DNA from: Pseudonocardia petroleophila
GTDB lineage: Bacteria; Actinomycetota; Actinomycetes; Mycobacteriales; Pseudonocardiaceae
NCBI RefSeq assembly: GCF_014235185.1
Contig: NZ_CP060131.1
Coordinates: 2,611,501-2,675,500, forward strand
Reading direction: 5' to 3'
Length of the DNA: 64,000 nucleotides
The translations under genes were made by a program, and so were the position numbers. Under the pieces are notes generated by a model. That model ran no database searches, was not told the DNA's origin, and worked only from the letters and a program-made list of their open reading frames with translations. Position 1 is the first letter of the stretch. Every line of letters starts with the position of its first letter. Below, in pieces: positions 25,849 through 35,777 of this stretch.

Positions 25849-27156
25849 GTGACGCCCGCCCGCCCCCGCACCGCCGCCGCGGTGTGCCTCGACGTGGGGT
25901 CGACGTGGACCAAGGCGGTGCTCGTCCACCCCGACGGCGGGCTGGGCGGGTTCGCCGAGCACCCCACCACCACCGGTGACGTCCTGGCCGGCATGGACGC
26001 GACGGTCCGCGCGGTCTCGGCGGTCGGCGGGTCGGCCGACGAGCCGGAGCTGCTGGCCTGCTCGTCGGCGGGCGGCGGCCTGCGGCTGGCCGTCGTCGGG
26101 TCCGACCGGCTCACGGCCACCGAGGCCGGGCACCGCGTCGCGGTGTCGGCGGGGGCGCACGTCGTGCACGTCCACTCGGGCCCGCTCGAGCCGGCCGACG
26201 TCCGCGCGCTGCGCAACGCCAAGCCCGGCGTGGTCCTGCTCCTCGGCGGGTCCGACGGCGACGACCCGGCCCCGCTGCTGCACAACGCGGGCCGCCTCGC
26301 CAGGGCCCGGATCCGCCCGCCGATCCTGCTCGCCGGCAACGCCGACGGCCGCGCCGAGGCCCTCGCCACCCTGCTCGCCACCGGCCGCACCGTCGTGAGC
26401 TGCGAGAACGTGCTGCCCCGCCTCGGGGAGATCGTGCCCGGCCCGGCCCGCGCCGCACTCGTCGCGCTCTACCAGCGCCACGCCCTCGGCGGCCGCGGCC
26501 CGGCCGTCGCCCCCCGCTTCCGGCGGCTGGTGCGGGTGGTCACCCCCGACGCCGTGGGCCGCGGCGCCGCGGAGCTCGCGCGCATCCGGCGCGACCGCGT
26601 CCTGCTCGTCGACGTCGGGTGCGCCACGACCGACGTCCACTCCGCCGACGGCCGCGACGGCGCCGAGGGCGGCGCACGGCGCACCGTCGAGGGCGATCTC
26701 GGCGTCCGCGCCGCGGCGGGCGGGGTGCTCCTGGAGGGCCAGGCCGAGGGCGTCGTCGACCCGGTGGAGGCCGACCTGCTGGCCCCCACCGTCGCGCGGA
26801 TGGCCAGCGAGGTCGGCTACGTGCCGAGCAACGCGGGCAGCGCAGCGGAGGACCGCCGGATCGCCGCGCTCGCGTCGGTCGTCGCCGTGCGCAGGCACCT
26901 GCGGGCCGAGGCCGGGGCGGCCGACGGCATCGGGCTCGTCGTGCTCACCGGGGGCGTGTTCCGCCAGCGCGGGCCGGGCAACGGCCTCGCCGCGGTGATC
27001 GCCACCCTGCGGTCGGACCCGGTGCTCGCCTCCGCGCTCGCCGACGTCGAGGTGGTCGTCGACTCCGACTTCACCGTGGCGCCGGCCGGGCTGCTCGCCA
27101 CGCACGGCCGCACCGACGCGGCGGAGGCCCTGCTGCGCGACCACCTGCTGGGCTGA
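25849..27156 (+). CDS. Glutamate mutase L (MutL/GlmL) family protein
   Basis: 435 residues. 'CLDVGSTWTKAVLVHP' and 'VLLVDVGCATTDVHSADG' are the two phosphate motifs of the actin-like ATPase fold; 'LLLGGSDGDD' and 'VLTGGVFRQ' are family signatures. GlmL normally accompanies the B12-dependent glutamate mutase subunits GlmE and GlmS and may reactivate such mutases, but neither is present here. TAGGCT lies 8 nt before the GTG, giving a predicted leaderless start. Confidence 0.85.
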   Translation: MTPARPRTAAAVCLDVGSTWTKAVLVHPDGGLGGFAEHPTTTGDVLAGMDATVRAVSAVGGSADEPELLACSSAGGGLRLAVVGSDRLTATEAGHRVAVSAGAHVVHVHSGPLEPADVRALRNAKPGVVLLLGGSDGDDPAPLLHNAGRLARARIRPPILLAGNADGRAEALATLLATGRTVVSCENVLPRLGEIVPGPARAALVALYQRHALGGRGPAVAPRFRRLVRVVTPDAVGRGAAELARIRRDRVLLVDVGCATTDVHSADGRDGAEGGARRTVEGDLGVRAAAGGVLLEGQAEGVVDPVEADLLAPTVARMASEVGYVPSNAGSAAEDRRIAALASVVAVRRHLRAEAGAADGIGLVVLTGGVFRQRGPGNGLAAVIATLRSDPVLASALADVEVVVDSDFTVAPAGLLATHGRTDAAEALLRDHLLG

Positions 27157-27196
27157 GCCCGCCGGCGGCCCCGGACGTCGGCTCCGCCACGTCGGG

Positions 27197-27226
27197 TTGA
27201 CACGGCGGCGCGCCCGCGGCCAGGCT
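27197..27226 (+). promoter_or_regulatory. Promoter of the sahH leader
   Basis: TTGACA (27197-27202) and CAGGCT (27221-27226) are separated by 18 bp, a good vegetative promoter. Transcription would start near 27233, upstream of the riboswitch. Confidence 0.6.
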
Positions 27227-27247
27227 TGTCGTGCACTGGCGTAGCCG

Positions 27248-27339
27248 TTCCCCGAGAGGCGCTGCGACGGACCCCACGGGTCCGCCACGCTCGGGGAAGT
27301 TCGGGCCGGGGTGAGAAGGGCGCCTCTGACCACAGAGGC
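27248..27339 (+). ncRNA. S-adenosylhomocysteine (SAH) riboswitch
   Basis: P1 is a perfect 9-bp stem (27248-27256 with 27290-27298). P2 is a 7-bp hairpin (27268-27274 with 27278-27284). The joining sequence GAGAGGCGCTGCGACGG matches the SAH riboswitch core (CGAGGRGCGYUGC type). GCGCCT at 27320-27325 can pair with AGGCGC at 27257-27262 as the P4 pseudoknot. The same strand can instead form a hairpin with CAGAGGC (27333-27339) or pair with the sahH Shine-Dalgarno. Known SAH riboswitches turn on ahcY/sahH when SAH accumulates. Recognition is by eye and memory of the consensus. Confidence 0.83.
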
Positions 27340-27399
27340 TGCCCGCACCCTTCCCGCGAGCCGCCGTCATCGAAGTACTCCAGGAGGCGTCACACCGTC

Positions 27400-28902
<1,503 letters not shown>

Positions 28903-28944
28903 TCGACCCCGGCCCCGGAGGGCACCCCGTCGTAGTCTGGCGGG

Positions 28945-29412
28945 GTGCTCTTCCCCTCTGGTGACGGTGACGGCTGGACCCGCTGCGAGCAGGGGCACCG
29001 GCACTGGGGGGTCTACGGGGCCGCGGGCCTGCTGCTCTGGCACGAGGACCGCGTCCTGCTGCAGCACCGCGCACTGTGGAGCCACCACGGCGGCACCTGG
29101 GGGATCCTCGGCGGCGCCCGCAACCGCGACGAGACCGCCGAGCAGGCGGCCCTGCGCGAGGCGGGGGAGGAGGCGGGCCTCGACCCCGCCGACGTCGCGA
29201 CGACGGGCTGCTACGTCGACGACCACGGCGGCTGGAGCTACACCACGGTGATCGCCCGCGTCGCCGCCCCGGTGCACCTGACGGCCCTCACCGCGGAGAC
29301 GATCGAGGTGCGCTGGGTGCCCGCCGACGCGATGCACGGGCTGCCGCTGCACCCGGGTTTCGCGGCGAGCTGGGGGCAGGTCAGCGCGGCGGTTCCGCCG
29401 GGTCGGGGCTGA
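28945..29412 (+). CDS. NUDIX hydrolase
   Basis: 155 residues. The NUDIX box runs from 'GGARNRDETAEQAALREAGE' into EAGL, fitting the metal-binding consensus. 'LLQHRALWSHHGGTWGILGG' is the strand preceding it. It belongs to the MutT-like branch, substrate unknown. TAGTCT lies 6 nt before the GTG, so it should be leaderless and independent of sahH. Confidence 0.87.
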   Translation: MLFPSGDGDGWTRCEQGHRHWGVYGAAGLLLWHEDRVLLQHRALWSHHGGTWGILGGARNRDETAEQAALREAGEEAGLDPADVATTGCYVDDHGGWSYTTVIARVAAPVHLTALTAETIEVRWVPADAMHGLPLHPGFAASWGQVSAAVPPGRG

Positions 29413-29439
29413 CCGCGCGACGGCGGTAGCGTCCCGGAC

Positions 29440-30315
29440 GTGTTCGACGGATTCCAGCGGGTCGTGACCGAGATCGACGGGGTGCCGATCCACGCGGTGC
29501 ACGGGGGCTCCGGCCCGCCGGTGCTGCTGCTGCACGGCTTCCCCCAGACCCACGCGATGTGGCACGTGATCGGGCCGGAGCTGGCCCGCGACCACACCGT
29601 CGTCGCGCCCGACCTGCGCGGCTACGGCGACTCCGGCCGCCCGGCGTCGGGGGAGGACCACGCCGGGTACTCCTTCCGCGCGATGGCCGCCGACCAGGTC
29701 GGGCTGATGCGCGCGCTCGGCCACGAGGAGTTCGCGGTCGTCGCCCACGACCGCGGCGCGCGGGTGGCGCACCGGACGGCGCTGGACCACCCCGCCGCCG
29801 TCACGCGCGCGGCGCTGCTCGACATCCTCCCGACGACGCACGTCTACGACCACGTCACCCAGGCCGTGGCCACCGCGTACTACCACTGGTTCTTCTTCAT
29901 CCAGCCCGCCGACCTGCCCGAACGCCTCATCGCGGCCGATCCCGTCGGGTACCTGCACTCGCTGCTCGGCGGCTGGGGATCGGGGCTCGACGCGTTCGCC
30001 CCGGAGGCGCTGGCCGAGTACGAGCGCTGCTTCGCCGACCCCGACGCCCGGCACGCGATGCTGGAGGACTACCGGGCGGGCGCGTCGATCGACCTGGAGC
30101 ACGACCGCGCCGACGCCGGCCGCCGCGTCACCGCCCCGCTGCTCGCGCTGTGGGGGTCGCGCAGCGTGGTCGGGGCGAGCCCGATCGACCCGCTGGAGGT
30201 CTGGCGCGGGTACGGCGAGGACGTGCGCGGCGCCACGGTCGACGCGGGCCACTTCCTGGTGGAGGAGCAGCCGGGGGCGACCCTGGCGGCCCTGCGCACC
30301 TTCCTGCGCCCGTGA
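29440..30315 (+). CDS. Alpha/beta hydrolase, fluoroacetate/haloacetate dehalogenase-like
   Basis: 291 residues. 'LLLHGFPQTHAMW' holds the oxyanion region; the nucleophile elbow 'VVAHDRGARVAHR' contains Asp104 with Arg105 and Arg108, the carboxylate-binding pair of fluoroacetate dehalogenases. 'YYHWFFFIQP' supplies the His/Trp halide pocket, 'LEDYRAGASIDLEHD' the Tyr, and 'DAGHFLVEEQP' the catalytic His. It probably cleaves C-halogen bonds of small haloacids, though some relatives act on other substrates. TAGCGT is 7 nt before the GTG. It overlaps tmk by 4 bases. Confidence 0.8.
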   Translation: MFDGFQRVVTEIDGVPIHAVHGGSGPPVLLLHGFPQTHAMWHVIGPELARDHTVVAPDLRGYGDSGRPASGEDHAGYSFRAMAADQVGLMRALGHEEFAVVAHDRGARVAHRTALDHPAAVTRAALLDILPTTHVYDHVTQAVATAYYHWFFFIQPADLPERLIAADPVGYLHSLLGGWGSGLDAFAPEALAEYERCFADPDARHAMLEDYRAGASIDLEHDRADAGRRVTAPLLALWGSRSVVGASPIDPLEVWRGYGEDVRGATVDAGHFLVEEQPGATLAALRTFLRP

Positions 30316-30959
30316 CCCCGGGCCGGATGGTCGTCGTCGAGGGGCTGGACGGCGCCGGCAAGCGCACGTTCGCCGACCGCCTGACGGCCGCGCTGCACGC
30401 CCGCGGCGCCCGCACCCACGGCCTCGCGTTCCCCCGCTACGACGACGACGTCCACGCGGAGCTGGTCCGCGACGCCCTCTACGGCCGCCTCGGCGACCTC
30501 ACCGACTCGGTGCACGGCATGGAGGTGCTCTACGCGCTCGACCGCCGCGCCGCCGCCGACGGCCTGCGCGCCGCGGTCGCCGAGCACGACGTCGTGCTCG
30601 TCGACCGCTACGTCGCCTCCGGAGCCGCCTACGGCGCCGCGCGGCTGCACCAGGACGCCGCGGGGGAGTTCGTGGAGTGGGTGCGGGCGCTGGAGATCGA
30701 CCGGTTCGGCATCCCCGTGCCCGACCAGCACCTGCTGCTCGCCGTGCCGCAGCAGGTGGCGGCCGACCGCGCCGCGCACCGCGAGCGCACCGAGCCCGGC
30801 CGCGACCGCGACGTCTACGAGTCCGACGGCGGGCTGCAGGAGCGCACCGGCGCCGTGTACGCCCAGCTCGCGGCGGCGTCCTGGCTGGCGCCGTGGACCG
30901 TCCTGGACGGGAGCACGGAGATCGACACCGCGGCGCTGGCCGATCGGCTGCTGGGGTAG
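30312..30959 (+). CDS. tmk: Thymidylate kinase
   Basis: 215 residues. The P-loop 'VEGLDGAGKRT' has the GAGKRT form seen in mycobacterial TMK. 'DRYVASGAAYGAAR' is the DRY motif with the Arg/Ser surrounding the nucleotide, and 'GIPVPDQHLLLAVP' follows. It phosphorylates dTMP to dTDP, essential for DNA synthesis. The start overlaps the hydrolase stop by GTGA. Together with mtrA it keeps the mycobacterial gene order. Confidence 0.94.
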   Translation: MTPGRMVVVEGLDGAGKRTFADRLTAALHARGARTHGLAFPRYDDDVHAELVRDALYGRLGDLTDSVHGMEVLYALDRRAAADGLRAAVAEHDVVLVDRYVASGAAYGAARLHQDAAGEFVEWVRALEIDRFGIPVPDQHLLLAVPQQVAADRAAHRERTEPGRDRDVYESDGGLQERTGAVYAQLAAASWLAPWTVLDGSTEIDTAALADRLLG

Positions 30960-31065
30960 GCCCGACGCCCACCGGCCCGGTCGGGCCACCCGCCGTCGGC
31001 GGCGCGCCGCACGCGTCGGACGGGTCGGCGCGGGGGTGCGACCAGCGGGTGGGATGCTGGCCCGC

Positions 31066-31743
31066 ATGAAGTCGCGCGTGCTCGTCGTCGACGACGACCC
31101 GGCCCTGGCCGAGATGCTCACCATCGTGCTGCGGGGCGAGGGCTTCGACACCGCCGTCGTCGCCGACGGCACCCGCGCGCTCCCCGCCGTGCGCGAGCTG
31201 CGCCCGGACGTGGTCCTGCTCGACCTGATGCTCCCCGGCATGAACGGCATCGACGTCTGCCGGGCCATCCGGTCGGAGTCCGGCGTGCCGATCGTCATGC
31301 TGACGGCGAAGACCGACACCGTCGACATCGTCCTGGGCCTGGAGTCCGGCGCCGACGACTACGTCGTGAAGCCGTTCAAGCCCAAGGAGCTCGTCGCCCG
31401 CATCCGGGCCAGGGTCCGGCGCACCGAGAACGAGCCGGCCGAGCAGCTCGCCATCGGCGACGTCACGATCGACGTCCCGGCCCACCAGGTGCAGCGCCAG
31501 GGCGAGCAGATCGCCCTGACCCCGCTGGAGTTCGACCTGCTGGTGGCGCTGGCGCGCAAGCCGCGGCAGGTGTTCACCCGCGAGGTGCTGCTGGAGCAGG
31601 TCTGGGGCTACCGGCACGCCGCCGACACCCGGCTGGTCAACGTGCACGTCCAGCGGCTGCGGTCGAAGGTCGAGCGCGACCCGGAGCACCCGGAGGTCGT
31701 GCTGACCGTCCGCGGTGTCGGCTACAAGGCCGGCCCGCCGTGA
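31066..31743 (+). CDS. mtrA: Response regulator MtrA
   Basis: 225 residues, OmpR family. The receiver pocket is Asp9-Asp11, the phosphoacceptor Asp53 lies in 'VLLDLMLPGMNG', and Thr/Lys follow in 'MLTAKTD' and 'VKPFKPKEL'. The winged helix ends 'VVLTVRGVGYKAGPP', identical in style to mycobacterial MtrA. It controls cell division and envelope genes and DnaA. ATG 31066 is used; ATG 31054 would add four residues. Confidence 0.96.
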   Translation: MKSRVLVVDDDPALAEMLTIVLRGEGFDTAVVADGTRALPAVRELRPDVVLLDLMLPGMNGIDVCRAIRSESGVPIVMLTAKTDTVDIVLGLESGADDYVVKPFKPKELVARIRARVRRTENEPAEQLAIGDVTIDVPAHQVQRQGEQIALTPLEFDLLVALARKPRQVFTREVLLEQVWGYRHAADTRLVNVHVQRLRSKVERDPEHPEVVLTVRGVGYKAGPP

Positions 31744-31753
31744 CCGCCGGCTG

Positions 31754-33484
31754 ATGCCCTGCCGCGTGCGCCACGGGCTGGCCCAGGCCCGCCAGCTCGG
31801 GGCCGAGGTGGCCGAGGCGTCCGGAGCGGTCTGGCGGCGGTCGCTGCAGCTGCGGGTCGTCATCAGCACGCTCGCCCTGTCCACCGCCGTCGTGCTGGTG
31901 CTGGGCCTGGTCCTGCAGACCCAGATCGCGCAGCGGCTGGTGCAGGGCAAGGAGGCCGACACCCTGCTGCGCTTCGAGGCGGGCGTGTCGCTGCTGGAGC
32001 GCGACCTGTCCGGCGTCGACCCCGACCGCGAGGGCGCCGAGGGCGAGCTCAACAACGCCCTCGCCCAGCTCACCAGCGCCGACTCCGACGGCGAGGCCAC
32101 CGCGGCGGGCGAGTTCCGCGCCGTGCTCACCACCGGGCGGCGCGACGGCGGCGAGGAGGTCTCGTCCGGCCCGGTCGACGAGGTGCCCCTCGAGCTGCGC
32201 CGCGACGTCGGCGACGACGGCACGCTGGCCCGCCAGTACGTCACGATCGTCCAGGACGGGGCGGCGGTGCCGACGCTCGTCGTCGGGCAGCCGGTGCGCA
32301 CCGCCGGGCCGCGGGTCCTCGAGTTCTACATGCTGTTCCCGCTCGACTCCGAGCAGCGCACGATCGGCCTGGTGCAGAGCACGCTGATCGTCGGCGGGCT
32401 GCTGCTGCTCGCGGGGATCGCCAGCATCGTGACGCGGCTGGTCGTCCGCCCGGTCCGGGAGGCCGCGGAGATCGCCGAGCGCTTCGCCGACGGCCACCTC
32501 GACGAGCGGATGCGCGTGCAGGGCGACGACGAGCTCGCGCGGCTGGGCGAGTCCTACAACGAGATGGCGCAGAGCATCCAGACCCAGATCCGCCAGCTGG
32601 AGGAGTTCGGCGCGCTGCAGCGCCGGTTCACCTCCGACGTCAGCCACGAGCTGCGCACCCCGCTGACGACCGTGCGGATGGCGGCCGACGTCCTCTACGC
32701 CTCCCGGGAGGAGCTGCTGCCCGCGCTGCGCCGCAGCTCGGAGCTGCTGGTCACCGAGCTGGACCGGTTCGAGGCGCTGCTCGCCGACCTGCTGGAGATC
32801 AGCCGGCTCGACGCCGGGGTCGCCGACCTCGTCGCCGAGCGCGTCGACGTGCGGTCGGTGGTCCTGCGCGCGGTCGAGGCCGTCCGCGGCATCGCCGACG
32901 AGACCGGCACCGAGCTCGACCTCGACCTCCCCGACGGCGTCTACGCCGAGATCGACAACCGGCGCGTGGAGCGGATCGTGCGCAACCTGGTGGCCAACGC
33001 CGTCGACCACGGGGAGGGGCGCCCGGTGCGCGTCCACCTCGCCGCCGACGACCGGGCGGTGGCCGTGCTGGTCCGCGACCAGGGCGTCGGGCTGCGGCCC
33101 GGCGAGGCCGCGCTGGTGTTCAACCGGTTCTGGCGGGCGGAGGAGAGCCGGGCGCGGCGCAGCGGCGGCAGCGGGCTGGGGCTGTCGATCAGCGTCGAGG
33201 ACGCCCGGCTGCACGGCGGCTGGCTGCAGGCCTGGGGGGAGATCGGGCGGGGCGCGGCGTTCCGGCTGACGCTGCCGCGCGTCGCGGGGGAGCCGCTGGT
33301 CGAGAGCCCGCTCCCGCTCGGCCCCGACGCGGACACCCCGCCCGGTCCGGTCCCGACGCCGCCGCGCGGGCGACCCGTCGTCGAGCCCGCGCCGCAGTGG
33401 CTGCCCGGCGACGACGTGGCCGGGGACGACCTGGACGGGGCCGGGGACGGGGTCGACGTGGCCGAGCTGGAGGAGCAGCGATGA
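31754..33484 (+). CDS. mtrB: Sensor histidine kinase MtrB
   Basis: 576 residues. Two membrane helices (about 35-57 and 205-225) flank an extracytoplasmic domain. A HAMP linker follows, then the HisKA box 'FTSDVSHELRTPLTTVRMAA' with His298, and an ATPase domain with 'NLVANAVDHGEGRPV' and 'GGSGLGLSIS'. The C-terminal 80 residues are acidic and Pro-rich. It is partner to MtrA, 10 bases downstream of it, and coupled to lpqB by an ATGA overlap. Confidence 0.95.
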   Translation: MPCRVRHGLAQARQLGAEVAEASGAVWRRSLQLRVVISTLALSTAVVLVLGLVLQTQIAQRLVQGKEADTLLRFEAGVSLLERDLSGVDPDREGAEGELNNALAQLTSADSDGEATAAGEFRAVLTTGRRDGGEEVSSGPVDEVPLELRRDVGDDGTLARQYVTIVQDGAAVPTLVVGQPVRTAGPRVLEFYMLFPLDSEQRTIGLVQSTLIVGGLLLLAGIASIVTRLVVRPVREAAEIAERFADGHLDERMRVQGDDELARLGESYNEMAQSIQTQIRQLEEFGALQRRFTSDVSHELRTPLTTVRMAADVLYASREELLPALRRSSELLVTELDRFEALLADLLEISRLDAGVADLVAERVDVRSVVLRAVEAVRGIADETGTELDLDLPDGVYAEIDNRRVERIVRNLVANAVDHGEGRPVRVHLAADDRAVAVLVRDQGVGLRPGEAALVFNRFWRAEESRARRSGGSGLGLSISVEDARLHGGWLQAWGEIGRGAAFRLTLPRVAGEPLVESPLPLGPDADTPPGPVPTPPRGRPVVEPAPQWLPGDDVAGDDLDGAGDGVDVAELEEQR

Positions 33485-35217
33485 CCCGCGGGAGGCGCGC
33501 GACCGTCGCGCTGGCCCTGCTCCTCGCGCTGGCGGGCGTCGCCGGCTGCGCGAGCGTGCCGGGCAGCTCGCCGGTGCAGATCCTGCGGCGCGTCACCGAC
33601 GGCGAGACGCCGGTGCTCCCGCCGGGCCCGGTCGACGGGACCGACGCGGGCGGCCTGGTCCGCGGGTTCGTCGAGGCGTCCGGCAGCAGCACCGACGACC
33701 ACGCGGCGGCCCGGCAGTTCCTCGCCGACGGCACCGCGCAGGACTGGGACGCCGGGGCGGGCTTCACCGTGCTGGACTCCCAGTTCGACACCGTCCCCTC
33801 GCCCGGCGCCCCCGACCCGTCCACCGACCTCACGCGCATCCGGATCCGGGGCAGCTCGGTGGGCCGGGTGACGCCGTCGGGGGCCTTCGAGCCCGAGCAG
33901 TCCCCGGTGCAGATCGACGTCACGGTCGTGCGGACCGACGGGCAGTGGCGCATCTCCGAGCTCCCCGACGGCGTCGTCGTCCCGCTCGACGAGTTCCGCA
34001 CGAGCTACCGCGACGTCCGGACCTGGTTCGTCGACCCCACCCGCCGCGTCGTGGTGCCCGACCTGCGCTACCTGCCCGCGTTCCCCTCGCGCGCGCAGGC
34101 CGCGCGGGTGATGGAGCTGCTGCTGGCCGGGCCGTCGGGGGCGCTGCTCGGGGCCGCCGGCTCGCAGCTCGGCCCGGAGGCGCGGCTGCGGTCCAACGTG
34201 GCGCTCGCCGAGTCCGGTGCGCTGATCGTCGACCTGACGCGCGTCGGCGACCTCGACGAGGTCGGCCGCAGGCTGCTCGCCGCCCAGGTCGTGCTGTCCC
34301 TCGCCGACGTCAACGTCGCGCGCGTCCGGCTGCTCGTCGACGGCATCGCGCTGCTGCCCGACCGGCCCGAGATCAGCCGCGAGGACCTCGCCGACCTCAC
34401 CGGCGACGCCCAGCCCGGGGCCGACGTGCCCGCGCTCGTCGCGGCGGGCGGGCGGCTGCGCGGGTTCGGGGCGAGCCCCTCCGAGCTGCCGGGCCCCCTC
34501 GGCAACGGCGGCTACGACGTCGAGTCCGCGGCCACGACCGTCGACGGGCAGCGGCTCGCGGCCGTCGCCCGCTCGGCGGGGCGGCGGTTGCTGCTGGTCG
34601 GGGGCGGGGCCGAGGGCGGCGTCGCCGAGGTCGGGCTGAGCGCGGTCGACATGACCCGGCCGTCGTGGACGCCCACCGGCAGCGAGGTCTGGACCGTCCT
34701 GGACGCGACGACGGTGGCCCGCGTCCTCGTCGACGGCGCGGGCGGGCTGCGCACCGGGCAGGTCAACGCCGACGAGCTGGCCGCGTTCGGCCCGATCCAG
34801 GACCTGCGGCTCTCGCGCGACGGGATGCGGGTCGTCGCGGTCGTCGCGGGCGGGCTCTACACCGCCGCGGTGACGCGGAGCATCGACGGCGAGGCGGCCG
34901 TCCGCAACATCCGGCGGCTGCGCCCGGACGACCTGGGCGAGGTCGTGAGCGCCGACTGGCGGTCCTCGGAGCAGGTCGTCGCCATCACCCGGCGGCCCGA
35001 CCGGCTCGTCGCGCAGGTCTCGGTCGACGGGCTGTCGGTGCAGGGACTGCTGGTCAACAACCTGACGCCGCCGCTCGGGGCGGTGGCCGCGGCACCCAGC
35101 CGGCCGTTCCTGGTGACCGACCAGACCGGGGTGTGGAGCTTCGCGGGCGGCGACCAGGACGCGTGGCGGCAGGTGCTCGGCGGCGCCCCCGACGCCGTCC
35201 CGTTCTACCCGGGCTGA
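33481..35217 (+). CDS. lpqB: Lipoprotein LpqB
   Basis: 578 residues. The lipobox 'LAGVAGC' places the lipidated Cys at residue 23. The middle holds a GerMN domain ('GRRLLAAQVVLSLADVNVAR'), and a beta-propeller-like C-terminal domain follows. LpqB binds the extracytoplasmic part of MtrB and tunes MtrAB signalling. It overlaps mtrB by 4 bases and the convergent MarR gene by 13. Confidence 0.94.
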   Translation: MTRGRRATVALALLLALAGVAGCASVPGSSPVQILRRVTDGETPVLPPGPVDGTDAGGLVRGFVEASGSSTDDHAAARQFLADGTAQDWDAGAGFTVLDSQFDTVPSPGAPDPSTDLTRIRIRGSSVGRVTPSGAFEPEQSPVQIDVTVVRTDGQWRISELPDGVVVPLDEFRTSYRDVRTWFVDPTRRVVVPDLRYLPAFPSRAQAARVMELLLAGPSGALLGAAGSQLGPEARLRSNVALAESGALIVDLTRVGDLDEVGRRLLAAQVVLSLADVNVARVRLLVDGIALLPDRPEISREDLADLTGDAQPGADVPALVAAGGRLRGFGASPSELPGPLGNGGYDVESAATTVDGQRLAAVARSAGRRLLLVGGGAEGGVAEVGLSAVDMTRPSWTPTGSEVWTVLDATTVARVLVDGAGGLRTGQVNADELAAFGPIQDLRLSRDGMRVVAVVAGGLYTAAVTRSIDGEAAVRNIRRLRPDDLGEVVSADWRSSEQVVAITRRPDRLVAQVSVDGLSVQGLLVNNLTPPLGAVAAAPSRPFLVTDQTGVWSFAGGDQDAWRQVLGGAPDAVPFYPG

Positions 35218-35726
35218 CCGGGCCGGTCAGGGGGGCCGGGCAGGCCCGCGAGCAGGCGGCGCAGCAGGTCGTCGAGGAGGTCGCGGTCCGGCCGGGACAG
35301 CGCGGCGAGCAGGCGCTCCTCGGTGGCGACGTGGTCGGTGACGGCCGCGTCGACGCGCGCCCGGCCCTCGGGGGTGAGCGTGACCGGGACGCTGCGGCGG
35401 TTGCCGCGGTCGAGCTCGCGGGTCACCGCCCCGGCGGCCTCGAGCCGGTCGAGGCGGTGGGTCATCGCCGCGGGCGAGAGGACGAGCGTGCGGGCCAGCA
35501 CGGTCGGGGTGAGGGTGAACGGCTCGCCCGCGCGGCGCAGCGCGGCCAGCACGTCGAACTCGCCGGTGGTGAGGCCGTGCGGCGCGAGACCGGCCTCGAC
35601 CAGCGGCCTGGCGAGCGCGGCCAGGCGACCCAGCCGGCCGATCGTGGCCATCGCGGCGAGGTCGAGGTCGGGGCGCTCGCGGCGCCACTGCGCGATCACG
35701 CGGTCGACGGCGTCCGGTTCGGGCAT
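35205..35726 (-). CDS. MarR-family transcriptional regulator
   Basis: 173 residues. The winged helix-turn-helix 'FTLTPTVLARTLVLSPAAMT' with 'HRLDRLEAAGAVTRELD' and wing 'RRSVPVTLTPEGRA' is standard MarR. It is divergent from the SRPBCC gene with 51 bp between, and the spacer carries a dyad, so it probably represses itself and that gene. TAAGGT is 6 nt before the ATG, predicting leaderless transcription. Confidence 0.9.
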   Translation of the reverse strand: MPEPDAVDRVIAQWRRERPDLDLAAMATIGRLGRLAALARPLVEAGLAPHGLTTGEFDVLAALRRAGEPFTLTPTVLARTLVLSPAAMTHRLDRLEAAGAVTRELDRGNRRSVPVTLTPEGRARVDAAVTDHVATEERLLAALSRPDRDLLDDLLRRLLAGLPGPPDRPGQPG

Positions 35727-35732
35727 GGGCGA

Positions 35733-35769
35733 ACCTTACCCTTGACGCCGTATATTTCGATGTCATACT
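35733..35769. promoter_or_regulatory. Divergent marR/SRPBCC promoters with dyad operator
   Basis: The minus-strand -10 TAAGGT is at 35733-35738. The plus-strand promoter is TTGACG (35742-35747) with CATACT (35764-35769), 16 bp apart. GTATATTTCGATGTCATAC (35750-35768), with arms GTAT and ATAC, fills the plus-strand spacer, where MarR binding would block RNA polymerase. Confidence 0.55.
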
Positions 35770-35777
35770 TTTCGTCG

